Positions 9,363 to 17,769 of a DNA stretch of 64,000 nucleotides are shown piece after piece. The position numbers were made by a program, and so were the translations under genes. How positions within the stretch are numbered: position 1 is the first letter of the stretch; each line of letters opens with the position of its first letter. Source of the stretch: Agrobacterium vitis (lineage in GTDB: Bacteria; Pseudomonadota; Alphaproteobacteria; Rhizobiales; Rhizobiaceae); contig NZ_CP146243.1 of NCBI RefSeq assembly GCF_037039395.1, positions 124,001-188,000 on the forward strand, written 5' to 3'. The notes beneath the pieces are model-generated. The model did not search any database. It had not been told where the DNA came from and worked only from the letters and a program-made list of their open reading frames with translations.

Positions 9363-11063
9363 ATGAGTGACAAGAAGGTACGCATTGCCCATCTTGCCGG
9401 TCCGAACGCGACCATTACCAACACGCCGCCGCTGGTCACGTCCAACAAGGCACGCGCGCAGCACGGTCTACCCCTCGTGACGGATATCGAGGGTAATCCA
9501 GTGCGCTTTGACGTATTGCGCCCGCAGAAGCTGGCGTCGCCAGTGACGGTCTATGTCGAGCAGTTCACCGCGCATCCGCTGGAAAGCGATGTCGCGGAAA
9601 TTTATGCCGATCCGGACGGATATCTCGACGGCACCGGCGCTCTCCACGAAACTCGGCAGTCGCCGGATGACAAGCCGGTCTTCAAGGTCGAACTTAAGCC
9701 CGAAGACGGCTATTACCCGATGCCCTACATGGCGCGTCAAAAAGATGGCTCTGCCTGGGAGACCGATACGGCCTATCCCTTCGCGCCGCGTGACAAGAGC
9801 CGCCAGCCCTTTACGCCGGATGGAAGCCGGATTTTCGAGGAAACGGACCGGCTGGGGATCGACAGCCTCGGCTTCGGCAATACGATCTCCAGCATAGCCG
9901 ATGTCGATTTCTACCGCGTCGCGCCGTCCGGCGGCTACACGAAAGGCCTCTCCGCCGAAAAGCGGACTGACATGGGCGAGGGCGATATTGCGCCGGAAGT
10001 GGCCGGCAAGGATTTCTGGCCCTACCGTCCGCATCACCTCAACATGTCTCCGGCCCGCATGACCCTCGCCCGCGTCACCAACATGACGCAGCAAATCCTC
10101 TCGTCGGGCGATTATGACGGCGCGATCTGGACGCAGGGCAGTCCGCGCATCGAAGAGACGATGTACTGGTTCAACCTGCTGCTGGACGTGACCGTTCCAG
10201 TCTGCGGCAACGCGTCCCAGCGCTACCACGGCCAGATTTCCAACGACGGACCCAAGAACCTTGCCGACAGCGCAGAGTATATTCAATCCCGCTGCTGGGC
10301 GGGCGAGGACGGACGTAATGTTGCCGGTATGGTGCTGGTGCAGGACCAGCGTGTCTTTGCTGCGCGCGAGGTGTCAAAGGGCGATGCGCGGCCGGGCGGC
10401 TATGTCGCGACAGGGGGACATGGCGGGATAGTGGGCGCAGCCGGCAGCGGCGTGGGATCGGTACTGCGCTATATCCCGGTCATGAAGCACAGCTACAAAT
10501 CCGACGTGCGGATCACGCAACTGCCGGCTTCCGTCAACGGCAACCTCAAGGGACTGGACGGCTTCTACGCGGTCGAGGTTCAGATCAAGGACACTGAAGG
10601 CCGGCTGCTGGAAAGCGCCATTCCGAAAGTCTCGATCGTCAAGGACGCGTCCTATATCGAAGATGACTTTGAAAGCGACCCGGCGCAGGAGGTCGATGTC
10701 ATAGCGCTGATGGAATACAAGCTTGAGAAGGAGCCGCTGTCAGGCTTCGTGCTGGAAGGCCTGAACCCTTATGGCAAACCGGCTGCCTCCTCCAAGTCAC
10801 GCATCCTCGCCCGCGCCGCCTTTTGCGGCTTTCCGGTCGTCATGTGCGGTCGGGGCTCGACAGAAGGCTTTGCTTTCAGGGGCGGCCCTTTCATCGCAGG
10901 GTCCAACCTGACGTCGATCAAGGGCCGCATTCTCCTGATGGCCTGCCTGATGAAATTCGGCATGCTGCCGCCGGCCAGGGACCCAGCCAAGCCAACGCCG
11001 GAAGAACGCGCCGCAGTCGAGGCGAAGCTTGCCCTTTACCAGGCGGTCTTTGATACCCACTGA
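9363..11063 (+). CDS. Divergent asparaginase/amidase-like protein, 566 aa
   Basis: About 566 residues against ~330 for classical type I/II asparaginases. The N-terminus (IAHLAGPNATITNTPPLV) sits where the GGTIAG nucleophile loop lies. After a long insertion, residues ~255-330 match the second half of the core: DGAIWTQGSPRIEETMYWF corresponds to the THGTDTMEET motif, then NDGPKNLADS corresponds to ADGPxNL. The substrate-contact Thr-Asp pair appears replaced by Ser-Pro. The C-terminus keeps a GLNPYGKPAASSKSRILA segment like the asparaginase end. It probably hydrolyses an amide released by the monooxygenases (inference). The fold call is moderately sure; the substrate is unknown. Confidence 0.65.
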   Translation: MSDKKVRIAHLAGPNATITNTPPLVTSNKARAQHGLPLVTDIEGNPVRFDVLRPQKLASPVTVYVEQFTAHPLESDVAEIYADPDGYLDGTGALHETRQSPDDKPVFKVELKPEDGYYPMPYMARQKDGSAWETDTAYPFAPRDKSRQPFTPDGSRIFEETDRLGIDSLGFGNTISSIADVDFYRVAPSGGYTKGLSAEKRTDMGEGDIAPEVAGKDFWPYRPHHLNMSPARMTLARVTNMTQQILSSGDYDGAIWTQGSPRIEETMYWFNLLLDVTVPVCGNASQRYHGQISNDGPKNLADSAEYIQSRCWAGEDGRNVAGMVLVQDQRVFAAREVSKGDARPGGYVATGGHGGIVGAAGSGVGSVLRYIPVMKHSYKSDVRITQLPASVNGNLKGLDGFYAVEVQIKDTEGRLLESAIPKVSIVKDASYIEDDFESDPAQEVDVIALMEYKLEKEPLSGFVLEGLNPYGKPAASSKSRILARAAFCGFPVVMCGRGSTEGFAFRGGPFIAGSNLTSIKGRILLMACLMKFGMLPPARDPAKPTPEERAAVEAKLALYQAVFDTH

Positions 11064-11080
11064 GGTGAGGGAAGCGCGAC

Positions 11081-11430
11081 ATGACGATCGAGCGGGCAAT
11101 TCAGGCGGAGTTCCGCCTGAGCGGCAAGGATAGCGCAAACCTGCGCAATGCGCGGGTCCCTGCCTGTCTGCTGTTCGACGATGAACTGAAAGGGCTAAGT
11201 TCCGATCGTGACCGTGCGCTGCTGTCGATATATTCCTGGACGGCGAAAACATCAGCGCGATCACGCCTGTCGATGTTCACACGCATCTGGACAAGGGACA
11301 CATGGTCGAACGTGCACCCGATTCCGGCGGAACTGGGCGTTGGTGCGGGGATCAAATTTCAACATTTTGCATCTATGGGGCCGGGATCGAAAATAGGTTG
11401 ATTGATCCAGCATGCCGCACAAACATAACG
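11081..11430 (+). pseudogene. Amidohydrolase (cytosine deaminase-like), broken 5' fragment
   Basis: The ATG follows the asparaginase-like gene by 17 bases with GAGGTGAGG upstream. Reading starts AEFRLSGKDSANLRNARVPACL, like the N-terminal barrel strand of cytosine-deaminase-type amidohydrolases. The frame must shift near 11225 to give DIFLDGENISAITP, and this joins directly to VDVHTHLDKGHM, the metal-binding HxH motif, with the usual linker missing. The reading then dies within about 100 bases, at an IS5-family remnant. So the last enzyme of the cluster is reduced to roughly 85 residues with a frameshift and internal deletion. Confidence 0.7.
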
Positions 11431-11818
11431 CCTCACTGCCGATGGAGCCTATGATGGTGCTCCCACCTATGACGTTGTCCTGCGTCACAGCCTAGGCGCA
11501 AGGGTAGTCATTCCACCGCGCTCGAATGCGGTTGAAAAGCCCAACGCCCAGGCGTTCTGCCAGAGACACGACCACATCGCATCCGTGCAGATAGACGGCC
11601 GGCTTAAATGGCAGGCATCTACCGGCTATGGCAAACGAGCATTGGTTGAAACCGCGATGGGTCGATATAAAGGCGTCATTGGACAGCGTTTGCGCGCTCG
11701 GTCATTCCTCGCTCAACAGACCGAAGCTGCGATCGGCGTCGCCATTCTTAACCGAATGCTCGCCTGCGGACGACCGAAATCCGTTCGTTGCCGAGCCTCG
11801 GCAGGAGCAGCCAAATAA
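11430..11818 (+). pseudogene. IS5-family transposase, 3' fragment
   Basis: An uninterrupted frame of ~128 codons with no native start encodes the C-terminal third of an IS5-family DDE transposase: ADGAYDGAPTYDVVLRHS, then VIPPRSNAVEKPNAQ, GRLKWQASTGYGKRALVE and MGRYKGVIGQRLRARSF. The final acidic residue of the DDE triad lies in the RALVETAMGRYK stretch. The 5' part is missing and it abuts the broken amidohydrolase, so this insertion, or recombination at it, probably removed the enzyme gene. Confidence 0.8.
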
Positions 11819-11946
11819 GCGGACCCATCAAAGAACGAGATCCGCTGATTAGCTGAGCCGCGCACCAACGCCTTTTACGGGTTGAAAATGCCGAAGATTG
11901 GTGGGTGAGCCGTTATAGCATGGTGCGCCACGCTATGATGGGATCA

Positions 11947-12897
11947 CTAAATGTAGTCGCGCTGCACACCTGAAATCACGTCCATGAAGCGGTTTTTGCG
12001 CTCTTGAAGCACGGTATCGAAACTCAATTGAGGCTCAATACGACTTGCCTGCCATAAACCAAGCGCCGACGGTACAGCCAACGCTTGTTTGGTTATATTT
12101 TTTATAGAGGTTTTTCGAGGTGAGCGTGCCTGCTCAAGAACCGCCGTCTCGACAACGCGACTATTTGGATTGTCCAGCACCGTTTTATTGTCACTAAATC
12201 TCATACCCCAGAAGGAATCGTCCTTCATCATCGCTTCAGCACGGGTTGATATGGCCACGCGCCTTGGCCTATAGGTAAGTCCAAGAGTGGATGCCCAGTC
12301 GTTCCATTTGAAGCTGTTAATTGCCCGCGAGGTTGAGACGGGGATCCAGGGAACCCGGAAGGCATCCGCCAGAATTGCACCGTGCATGGACTCGGCCACA
12401 ATCAGTTCCGACTGTGCGATCATACGGATAACGGCCTTGGCTTCGCCGCATGGGTCGATATAGGTCAGGCCGACCTGTGAACTTATGGTTTTCCAGATGC
12501 CGGAAACAGCTGACTCCCAATGGGGAACGAAGCTCTTTTTATACAGCTTCGGTAATTTTCCAAATTCAGGCATATCCGGCACCATAACGGCAGGATCGAC
12601 TATTCCCATATCCGTCGGCAGCATGAGTTTTTCGGCTGTTAATGGCCCGCGCACGCAACGTATGTCCCATTGCGCTCTATCGCTCATATCCGGCAGGCTA
12701 CCATAGCCAAAGCCGCTGCCAATAACCAGCTTGCGGCCCGTAGGGGGAAGCAGCGCACCGTTGAGAACCGTTCCGACTCCCACCAGAAGCAAGTCGTCAT
12801 CGACCTCTCTAAAGCCGGGGAGCAGGAAATCCCAAAGCCAGAGATTGAGGTCATCTCCAAAATTGCCGTTCGCACATTCCCAGTAAAAAGCTTTCAT
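11947..12897 (-). CDS. Polysaccharide pyruvyl transferase (ExoV-like)
   Basis: 316 residues beginning MKAFYWECANGNFGDDLN, the typical opening of CsaB/ExoV-type transferases that put pyruvate ketals on exopolysaccharide sugars from phosphoenolpyruvate. Further marks are VGVGTVLNGALLP, VIGSGFGYG, CVRGPLTAEKL and SELIVAESMHGAILADAF, the nucleotide-sugar-like C-terminal pattern with the conserved ESxHG. Start 12897 lies 14 bases after the upstream glycosyltransferase stop; an upstream in-frame start at 12954 would overlap it. The two genes form an operon. The resemblance to succinoglycan ExoV is by memory. Confidence 0.82.
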   Translation of the reverse strand: MKAFYWECANGNFGDDLNLWLWDFLLPGFREVDDDLLLVGVGTVLNGALLPPTGRKLVIGSGFGYGSLPDMSDRAQWDIRCVRGPLTAEKLMLPTDMGIVDPAVMVPDMPEFGKLPKLYKKSFVPHWESAVSGIWKTISSQVGLTYIDPCGEAKAVIRMIAQSELIVAESMHGAILADAFRVPWIPVSTSRAINSFKWNDWASTLGLTYRPRRVAISTRAEAMMKDDSFWGMRFSDNKTVLDNPNSRVVETAVLEQARSPRKTSIKNITKQALAVPSALGLWQASRIEPQLSFDTVLQERKNRFMDVISGVQRDYI

Positions 12898-12913
12898 AGA
12901 CTTTCTGCATTCA

Positions 12914-13951
12914 TTATAGTTGTTCCTGGATGGGGCTGGTTTGATCTGAAGCACGAACGACCTCAGTCGAACGGGATGGCCTTAACTTGCTCACCGTCAG
13001 AGATACTAAGGTCAATAGCAATTTTGGATCTTTCACAACCCATTGTGCCAGAAGTCCAAGCTGCGGCATTTGCCCGCGTTTGATCCTTCCCACCTGACTC
13101 CATAAAGCATGGCGCCGCACGGTTTCCTTGCTGTCACGAATTGCTGTGAGGAGAGCTGAGCGTTTTGCGAATTTTTCCACCAGTATGTTCTGAGCCAGAC
13201 ACATGTCGAATTGCTGTTTAAGGTAGATAGGGGAGGATGCGTCAATACTGTGGAAAATATTCATTCCCTCTCCGCGCTGCGCACCGTCTGCGCCGCAGAG
13301 TGCGACCCGCTTTGCGGCAAGCACGCAATCACTGAAAAACAGCACATCTTCTGCAGCCAGCCTCAAATGTGCCTCGAATTGAACCTTTGCAGCAAGCGAG
13401 CGACCAATAACCATGGTTGATAGGTGCAAAAACTGGCTGAGATAGAGAAATTCTCCCTGTTTGAACATGAGCCCCGTCATGTCCGGGACTTCCAGAACGA
13501 GCGGCGTGTCCTGAAGACGTTGTACTTTTTCGCTCTGCTCCAGTCCCTGAATACTAAAATGAAATTCGAAACCCTCACCACCGCTGATCGAAGCCCAATA
13601 GCAATCTGCTTCAAAGCGCTGCATCGTCTCGATCGCGTTTTTGAGATGGTCTTCATGCCAAGTATCATCAGAATCGAGGAAGGCAATATACTGACTATTG
13701 TCGCCGATATGGGTAAGGCCGGTGTTGCGAGCGCCCCCTGGTCCGCTATTTTTTTGATGAATAACCCGGATTCGGTCTCGTTGGGATTGGCTCAGTGGTG
13801 CGAGTTCCTCCATAATCGGGTGGGGGGATGCATCGTCAACAATGACAATTTCAAAACTTTGATAGGACTGAGCAAAAACTGACGATAGTCCTCTTCGTAA
13901 TATCCCATCATTTTTCTGGTAAAATGGAATAATAACTGTAAAATTTGACAT
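12914..13951 (-). CDS. Family 2 glycosyltransferase (ExoW/ExoU-like)
   Basis: 345 residues with a GT-A domain at the N-terminus: FTVIIPFYQKNDGILRRGLS, IVIVDDASPHP, the NSGPGGARNTGL nucleotide loop and FLDSDDTW carrying the metal-binding DxD. It would add one sugar to a lipid-linked exopolysaccharide repeat on the cytoplasmic face of the membrane. It is co-transcribed with the pyruvyl transferase downstream. No other exo genes are near, and an IS5-group element lies directly upstream, so this pair is probably a piece of a larger polysaccharide locus. Confidence 0.85.
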   Translation of the reverse strand: MSNFTVIIPFYQKNDGILRRGLSSVFAQSYQSFEIVIVDDASPHPIMEELAPLSQSQRDRIRVIHQKNSGPGGARNTGLTHIGDNSQYIAFLDSDDTWHEDHLKNAIETMQRFEADCYWASISGGEGFEFHFSIQGLEQSEKVQRLQDTPLVLEVPDMTGLMFKQGEFLYLSQFLHLSTMVIGRSLAAKVQFEAHLRLAAEDVLFFSDCVLAAKRVALCGADGAQRGEGMNIFHSIDASSPIYLKQQFDMCLAQNILVEKFAKRSALLTAIRDSKETVRRHALWSQVGRIKRGQMPQLGLLAQWVVKDPKLLLTLVSLTVSKLRPSRSTEVVRASDQTSPIQEQL

Positions 13952-14190
13952 ATTTGACCCCCGTCAGTATGTTTCGATTTGAAGCGTCTCAATTCAAAAA
14001 ATCACCAAATTAATGGTGAAATGGACATGCGTCAGGGACTCAAAATTATAAAATATTGATATTGCAATATTTTGTATGATATATTAAATAATGCAATGCA
14101 TTACATGAAATATAAATCAGATTTAACAGAGATCTTTATATCTCTCATAATATGAATTAATAATCAGCGTTATTTTTATTGTCAATAATA
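13952..14190. other. AT-rich intergenic stretch
   Basis: About 240 bases of strikingly low GC (many runs such as ATAAAATATTGATATTGC) between the glycosyltransferase and the IS5-group element, unlike the GC-rich neighbours. It probably holds the promoter of the leftward exopolysaccharide pair. No gene seen. Confidence 0.4.
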
Positions 14191-15514
14191 AATTGGACAC
14201 CTCGATTTACCGGTCGCAGTTGGCAAGATGGTGCCGTGGATGTATTTCCGCGATGAACTCGCGCGGATGATCGCCCATTTTTTGTGATGATTGCCGCATC
14301 TGCGGCATGCATTTCGGCCTTCCGGCCAGCTGCGCGTTATGCGGTCCGTGGTTTTCCAGTCAGCCAGACATAGCGAAGCATGTTGTAGGTGATATTGGCC
14401 ATGCCGATCTTCACCCTCGCTCGGCTGATTCCGATGGTGCGCACGAAGAGCTTCATCTTGTCCTTCTGCCGCGCAAAGACATGTTCGATGGCGGAGCGGA
14501 CCTTCGAACGACGGCCGTTGGCGCGCGACATCGCCTCCGGCATGGGTTTGCCCTTTGGCTTCTTCTGATGGATGTCGGACTTTAGGCCATTGTCCTGCAA
14601 CCATTCCTCGTTGGTCTTGGAGCGATAGGCCGTATCGGCCCAGACCGTCGACGCGGTATTGTCTTTGGTCACTACGTTTCGAAGCTGGGCTCCGTCATGG
14701 GCGCTCGCACTCGTCACCGTCCATCCCCGGATAAAGCCATGGGCTCGGTCGATGCCTGCATGGTTTTTGTAACCAAACATTGGAATGGCAATATCGTGCT
14801 GGCCAGTCGTCGTCGACGTCGGCGTCTCCGTTGGCCGTTTCGCCTTGGAATACTTCACTGTCCATCGCGCGTCGCGGTCCTTCTGGGCCAGCCTGGCGGG
14901 TTTATCCTTCCAGTCCTCAGGGATTTCGCCGGCCTTGATCGCGTCTTTCTCGTCCTGGCTGTTATGTTGCTTGGGAGCCTGGATGATCGTGGCGTCAACG
15001 ATCTGCCCGCCTTTGGCCAGATATCCGGAACGTGAGAGATGCTTGTCGAAACGGGCAAACAGATTATCAATGGCACCTGCACGCACCAAACTCTCTCGGA
15101 ACAGCCAGATCGTCTTGGCATCCGGCACCTTCTGCGAAAGGGAAAGGCCAAGGAAACGCATAAACGACAGCCGGTCCTGGATAACAAACTCTGCTTGGTC
15201 GTCGGAGAGATTATAAAGCGCTTGCAGCACCAGGATTTTAAACATCAGAACCGACGGAAATGGTGGACGTCCACCCTTCGATCCGTCGGACCGCTTCAGC
15301 GCCTTCGCTAAAGGTTTTTCAAATATCGCCCATGGAATGATGCTGTTGAGCTTCTCCAGCGGATCGCCGACGGCACTCAGCCGTTCGTAACGATCATCCA
15401 AATCCCAAAAGCCCGGTTGCCCACGCATCATCCGCTCCCAGAAAATCACACTGGCCGGATTGAATCATGAAACGCGGAAAATGGGGAGGTTTTTAGAGGT
15501 GTCCAATTTATTAT
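14185..15514 (-). mobile_element. Complete IS5-group insertion sequence
   Basis: Ends are perfect 19-bp inverted repeats: ATAATAAATTGGACACCTC at 14185-14203 and its complement at 15496-15514; the outermost AT-rich bases may partly be target duplication. One intact transposase gene lies between. The element is about 1.33 kb. It sits in AT-rich DNA next to exopolysaccharide genes. Confidence 0.85.
14337..15449 (-). CDS. IS5-family transposase
   Basis: 370 residues. The N-terminus has RYERLSAVGDPLEKLNSIIP and GGRPPFPSVLMFKILVLQAL, NLSDDQAEF, the usual IS5-group opening. The DDE catalytic residues are readable: D in IVDATIIQAP, D in WADTAYRSKTNE and E in RSAIEHVFARQKDKM. Length is full and the frame intact, so the element may be active. 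The likely start is MMRGQPGFWD a few codons inside the ORF. Confidence 0.9.
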   Translation of the reverse strand: MIFWERMMRGQPGFWDLDDRYERLSAVGDPLEKLNSIIPWAIFEKPLAKALKRSDGSKGGRPPFPSVLMFKILVLQALYNLSDDQAEFVIQDRLSFMRFLGLSLSQKVPDAKTIWLFRESLVRAGAIDNLFARFDKHLSRSGYLAKGGQIVDATIIQAPKQHNSQDEKDAIKAGEIPEDWKDKPARLAQKDRDARWTVKYSKAKRPTETPTSTTTGQHDIAIPMFGYKNHAGIDRAHGFIRGWTVTSASAHDGAQLRNVVTKDNTASTVWADTAYRSKTNEEWLQDNGLKSDIHQKKPKGKPMPEAMSRANGRRSKVRSAIEHVFARQKDKMKLFVRTIGISRARVKIGMANITYNMLRYVWLTGKPRTA

Positions 15515-15856
15515 ATTTTAAGTTATTTTAAGATGAGAAAATGCCGAGGCCTCGCGTATTTTACCGTTCGTAAAATGTCCTATCGAAATATGTGGCCGCC
15601 GGCTTGACAGCGTTGGTGAAGGGCGAGCGGTTCGGTGGGGCGGGCTTTGTTGCCCGGATCGCCCGACAAATGGCAGCTATCTCTTGGTTAGTGGCCAAGT
15701 CCTGTTGGTCCGCTCTCGGCCCCAAATCAGCCAAAGTCGGTCAAGGCGCGAGGGGGAGACACCGCTTACGATGGCCTTGCTCAGGGCTAGTGATGAGCAG
15801 CCAGTCACGCGGCCTGAGAATGCGATCCGCGTGACCGAAGGCGAGGGTAAATACTG
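15515..15856. other. Intergenic region without a recognisable gene
   Basis: About 340 bases between the IS5-group element and the small secreted-protein gene. A rightward reading at 15592-15834 lacks a ribosome site and family-like text. Probably eroded DNA. Confidence 0.3.
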
Positions 15857-16054
15857 TTACATCGACTTTGCGCCAGGCGTTCCGCATTTTGCAAACTTAC
15901 CTTTTGCATCCTTGCATTTTGTCGGCGTGGGTGGCTTGGTCGTCGCGCATTTTACGAACTTGCCCTTGGCATCCCGGCATCGCTCGGCGGCAAAGGAAGG
16001 GCCGGAGGTGATGATCATGAGAGCAGCTATTGCGAGGGTGATTTTACGAAGCAT
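15857..16054 (-). CDS. Small exported protein with two Cys-bounded repeats
   Basis: 65 residues. MLRKITLAIAALMIITSGPSFA is a clear signal peptide; the mature ~43 residues contain two near copies of C-R/K-DAKGKF-V/A-KC separated by a Thr/Pro linker. The four cysteines could form two small disulfide loops in the periplasm. The ATG at 16054 has AAGGA upstream; an in-frame ATG at 16087 is less likely because it would put charged residues ahead of the signal peptide. Function unknown. Similar short repeat proteins occur in rhizobia, to my memory without assigned role. Confidence 0.7.
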   Translation of the reverse strand: MLRKITLAIAALMIITSGPSFAAERCRDAKGKFVKCATTKPPTPTKCKDAKGKFAKCGTPGAKSM

Positions 16055-16111
16055 GGGTTTTCCTTTTCTCGCTGGATGATGCATCAATGAGACGGTAGGT
16101 GATCACTGACA

Positions 16112-16540
16112 ACGAATAGTATTACAGGTAGATATAAACTTGCTCAATGATGGCTGAGAGACTGTCTCGATCGTGCGGGCGAAGAAGGCGCTGGCTGCAG
16201 CCTCATCACGATGCTCGGACAGCATGAAATCAAGGGTTTTACTGAATTCTCGACAGCGCGATAGGAATAGGTCCACTTGCCTTTGACCTATATATAGGTC
16301 TCGTCCATTCGCCAAAGAACGGCTGGTCGCGGATTTGCGGCGCCAGGCCCGGCAAGCGATAAGCGGCGAATATTTTACGACCCATCTGTTCAGCGTTGCG
16401 TGGCCAACGGCAACACCGCGCTAGGCCAGGATCTCTTCGAGATCACGATAGGACGATGCATATTGGACGTAGAAAAACCCCGCATATAAAACCACGTCTT
16501 TGGGGTAGTGGCTGCCTTTGACATCGACCATCATCTGGAA
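16112..16540 (-). pseudogene. IS6-family transposase remnant, multiply disabled
   Basis: Read leftward: SHYPKDVVLYAGFFYVQYAS, SYRDLEEILA, then a TAG (16423-16421) followed in frame by RGVAVGHATLNRWVVKY; further on WRMDETYI, another TAG (16290-16288), VKGKWTYSYRAVE, and after a frameshift KTLDFMLSEHRDEAAASAFF. This is the conserved order of IS26/IS6100-type transposases. Two stops and a frameshift show long decay. It fuses at its 5' end to the tail of the ArsR gene. Confidence 0.82.
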
Positions 16541-16571
16541 CTCAACATGCCTGATCATCTTCAACGAAGAT

Positions 16572-16895
16572 CTATGGCGAAGCATGCGTAGGATGAGGTC
16601 GATAGAACTCTGAGAGCATTGCCAAAACCCGCAGAACCGCGCTGGACTTGCAAATATAATAGACGGTATGTGCCTCTCGACGGTTCGACACAAGACCAGC
16701 CTGTCGCAATTTGGCGAGGTGCTGTGACAATGCGGACTGGCTCAAGCCAACAAGTTCACTGAGCGGGCCGACGGAAACCTCTCTTTCAGCCAGAATAATC
16801 AGAATGTTAATGCGGGCAGGGTTCGCCATCGCTTGCAATAGCGCTGCGCTCGTTTCCACGAAGTCTCGCTGCTCTGCTAAGGATATCTTGTTCAT
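16572..16895 (-). CDS. ArsR-family transcriptional regulator
   Basis: 107 residues with a winged helix-turn-helix: LLQAMANPARINILIIL, then VGLSQSALSQHLAKLRQAGL and the wing VSNRREAHTVYY. The metal-sensing ELCVCDL motif of ArsR proper is absent (the place reads EVSVGPLSELVG), so a non-metal or sulfur/redox signal is more likely. Start MNKISLAEQ at 16895 fits the family. No obvious target gene survives beside it: an IS6 remnant lies downstream and an IS3 element upstream. Confidence 0.85.
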   Translation of the reverse strand: MNKISLAEQRDFVETSAALLQAMANPARINILIILAEREVSVGPLSELVGLSQSALSQHLAKLRQAGLVSNRREAHTVYYICKSSAVLRVLAMLSEFYRPHPTHASP

Positions 16896-17305
16896 CGTGT
16901 ACCTCGTAGTGGCTTGGTTCCAAGCATATGCTGCAGCCAGCAAGAAAGTGCTAAAATTTGGAACAAATCAGGAACTTGTTGTTAGCGCTTACATTTTATC
17001 ATACGTCACTAATTCATGAAGCTAAAATGCCCGCATCTGTCATGGAGATGTCATAGGAGATTTAGCCGTGGCATCACTGGCGTTCAGGCCGGGTACGAAA
17101 GTACGTTCAGTGCAGACCTCAAATACCGGGCAGCAAGTTCATTGCCGCTTCCGTTAGCAAGCGAAAGGGCTGCACGGCATATGCTTCCAGCGGAGTGAAG
17201 CCTACAGCAACGTGTGGCAGTGTCGCGTCCATGACGGTACCGGAGACGATCGATGTGACGTTCTCCGCTGGAAATGGATCAGATCATGGCAGTCGCTGCC
17301 GCCTG
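16896..17305. other. Region with short leftward coding remnant
   Basis: About 410 bases between the ArsR start and the IS3-family left end. A leftward frame ending at TGA 17121-17119 reads VTSIVSGTVMDATLPHVAVG followed by FTPLEAYAVQPFRLLTEAAM and stops soon after; it looks protein-like but I cannot place it, and its 5' part is cut by the IS. The rest holds the ArsR promoter. Confidence 0.3.
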
Positions 17306-17394
17306 TGTCCGACATCAGCGCACATGAGACAGAACTAGCTTAATTGAGAAGAGAGGATTTTCGGCTCATCGTAGCTCTATCAAAGGAAGCGAAG

Positions 17395-17769
17395 ATGAGA
17401 CAAAAATCCGGGCTGCAGACATCGACGGCCGAGAAGACGATCAAGGACATCCGCCGCGCCACGCGCAAGCACCATTCAGCCGAGGACAAAATCCGTGTCG
17501 TCCTGGAAGGCCTGCGTGGCGAAGACATCATCGCCGCGATCTGCCGCCGTGAAGGGATCGCCGAGAGCCTGTATTATAGCTGGTCCAAGGAATTCCTCGA
17601 AGCCGGCAAGAAGCGCCTTGCAGGCGATACCTCCCGTTCGGCAACGAGTGACGAGGTGAAAGCCCTGCGCAAGGAGAGCCGCGACCTGAAGGAGGCGCTG
17701 GCCGACCTCACCCTGGAGAACCGCCTGCTCAAAAAAAGCATGATCGGGCATGGGGGCGACGACGAATGA
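17395..17769 (+). CDS. IS3-family transposase OrfA
   Basis: 124 residues with an N-terminal helix-turn-helix (HSAEDKIRVVLEGLRGEDII, then CRREGIAESLYYSWSKEF) that binds the IS ends and a C-terminal leucine-zipper-like helix (LRKESRDLKEALADLTLENR) for dimerisation. It overlaps OrfB by four bases, the arrangement in which a -1 frameshift can give an OrfAB fusion transposase. Start 17395 is chosen for homology and the AGGAAGCGAAG just before it. Confidence 0.88.
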   Translation: MRQKSGLQTSTAEKTIKDIRRATRKHHSAEDKIRVVLEGLRGEDIIAAICRREGIAESLYYSWSKEFLEAGKKRLAGDTSRSATSDEVKALRKESRDLKEALADLTLENRLLKKSMIGHGGDDE

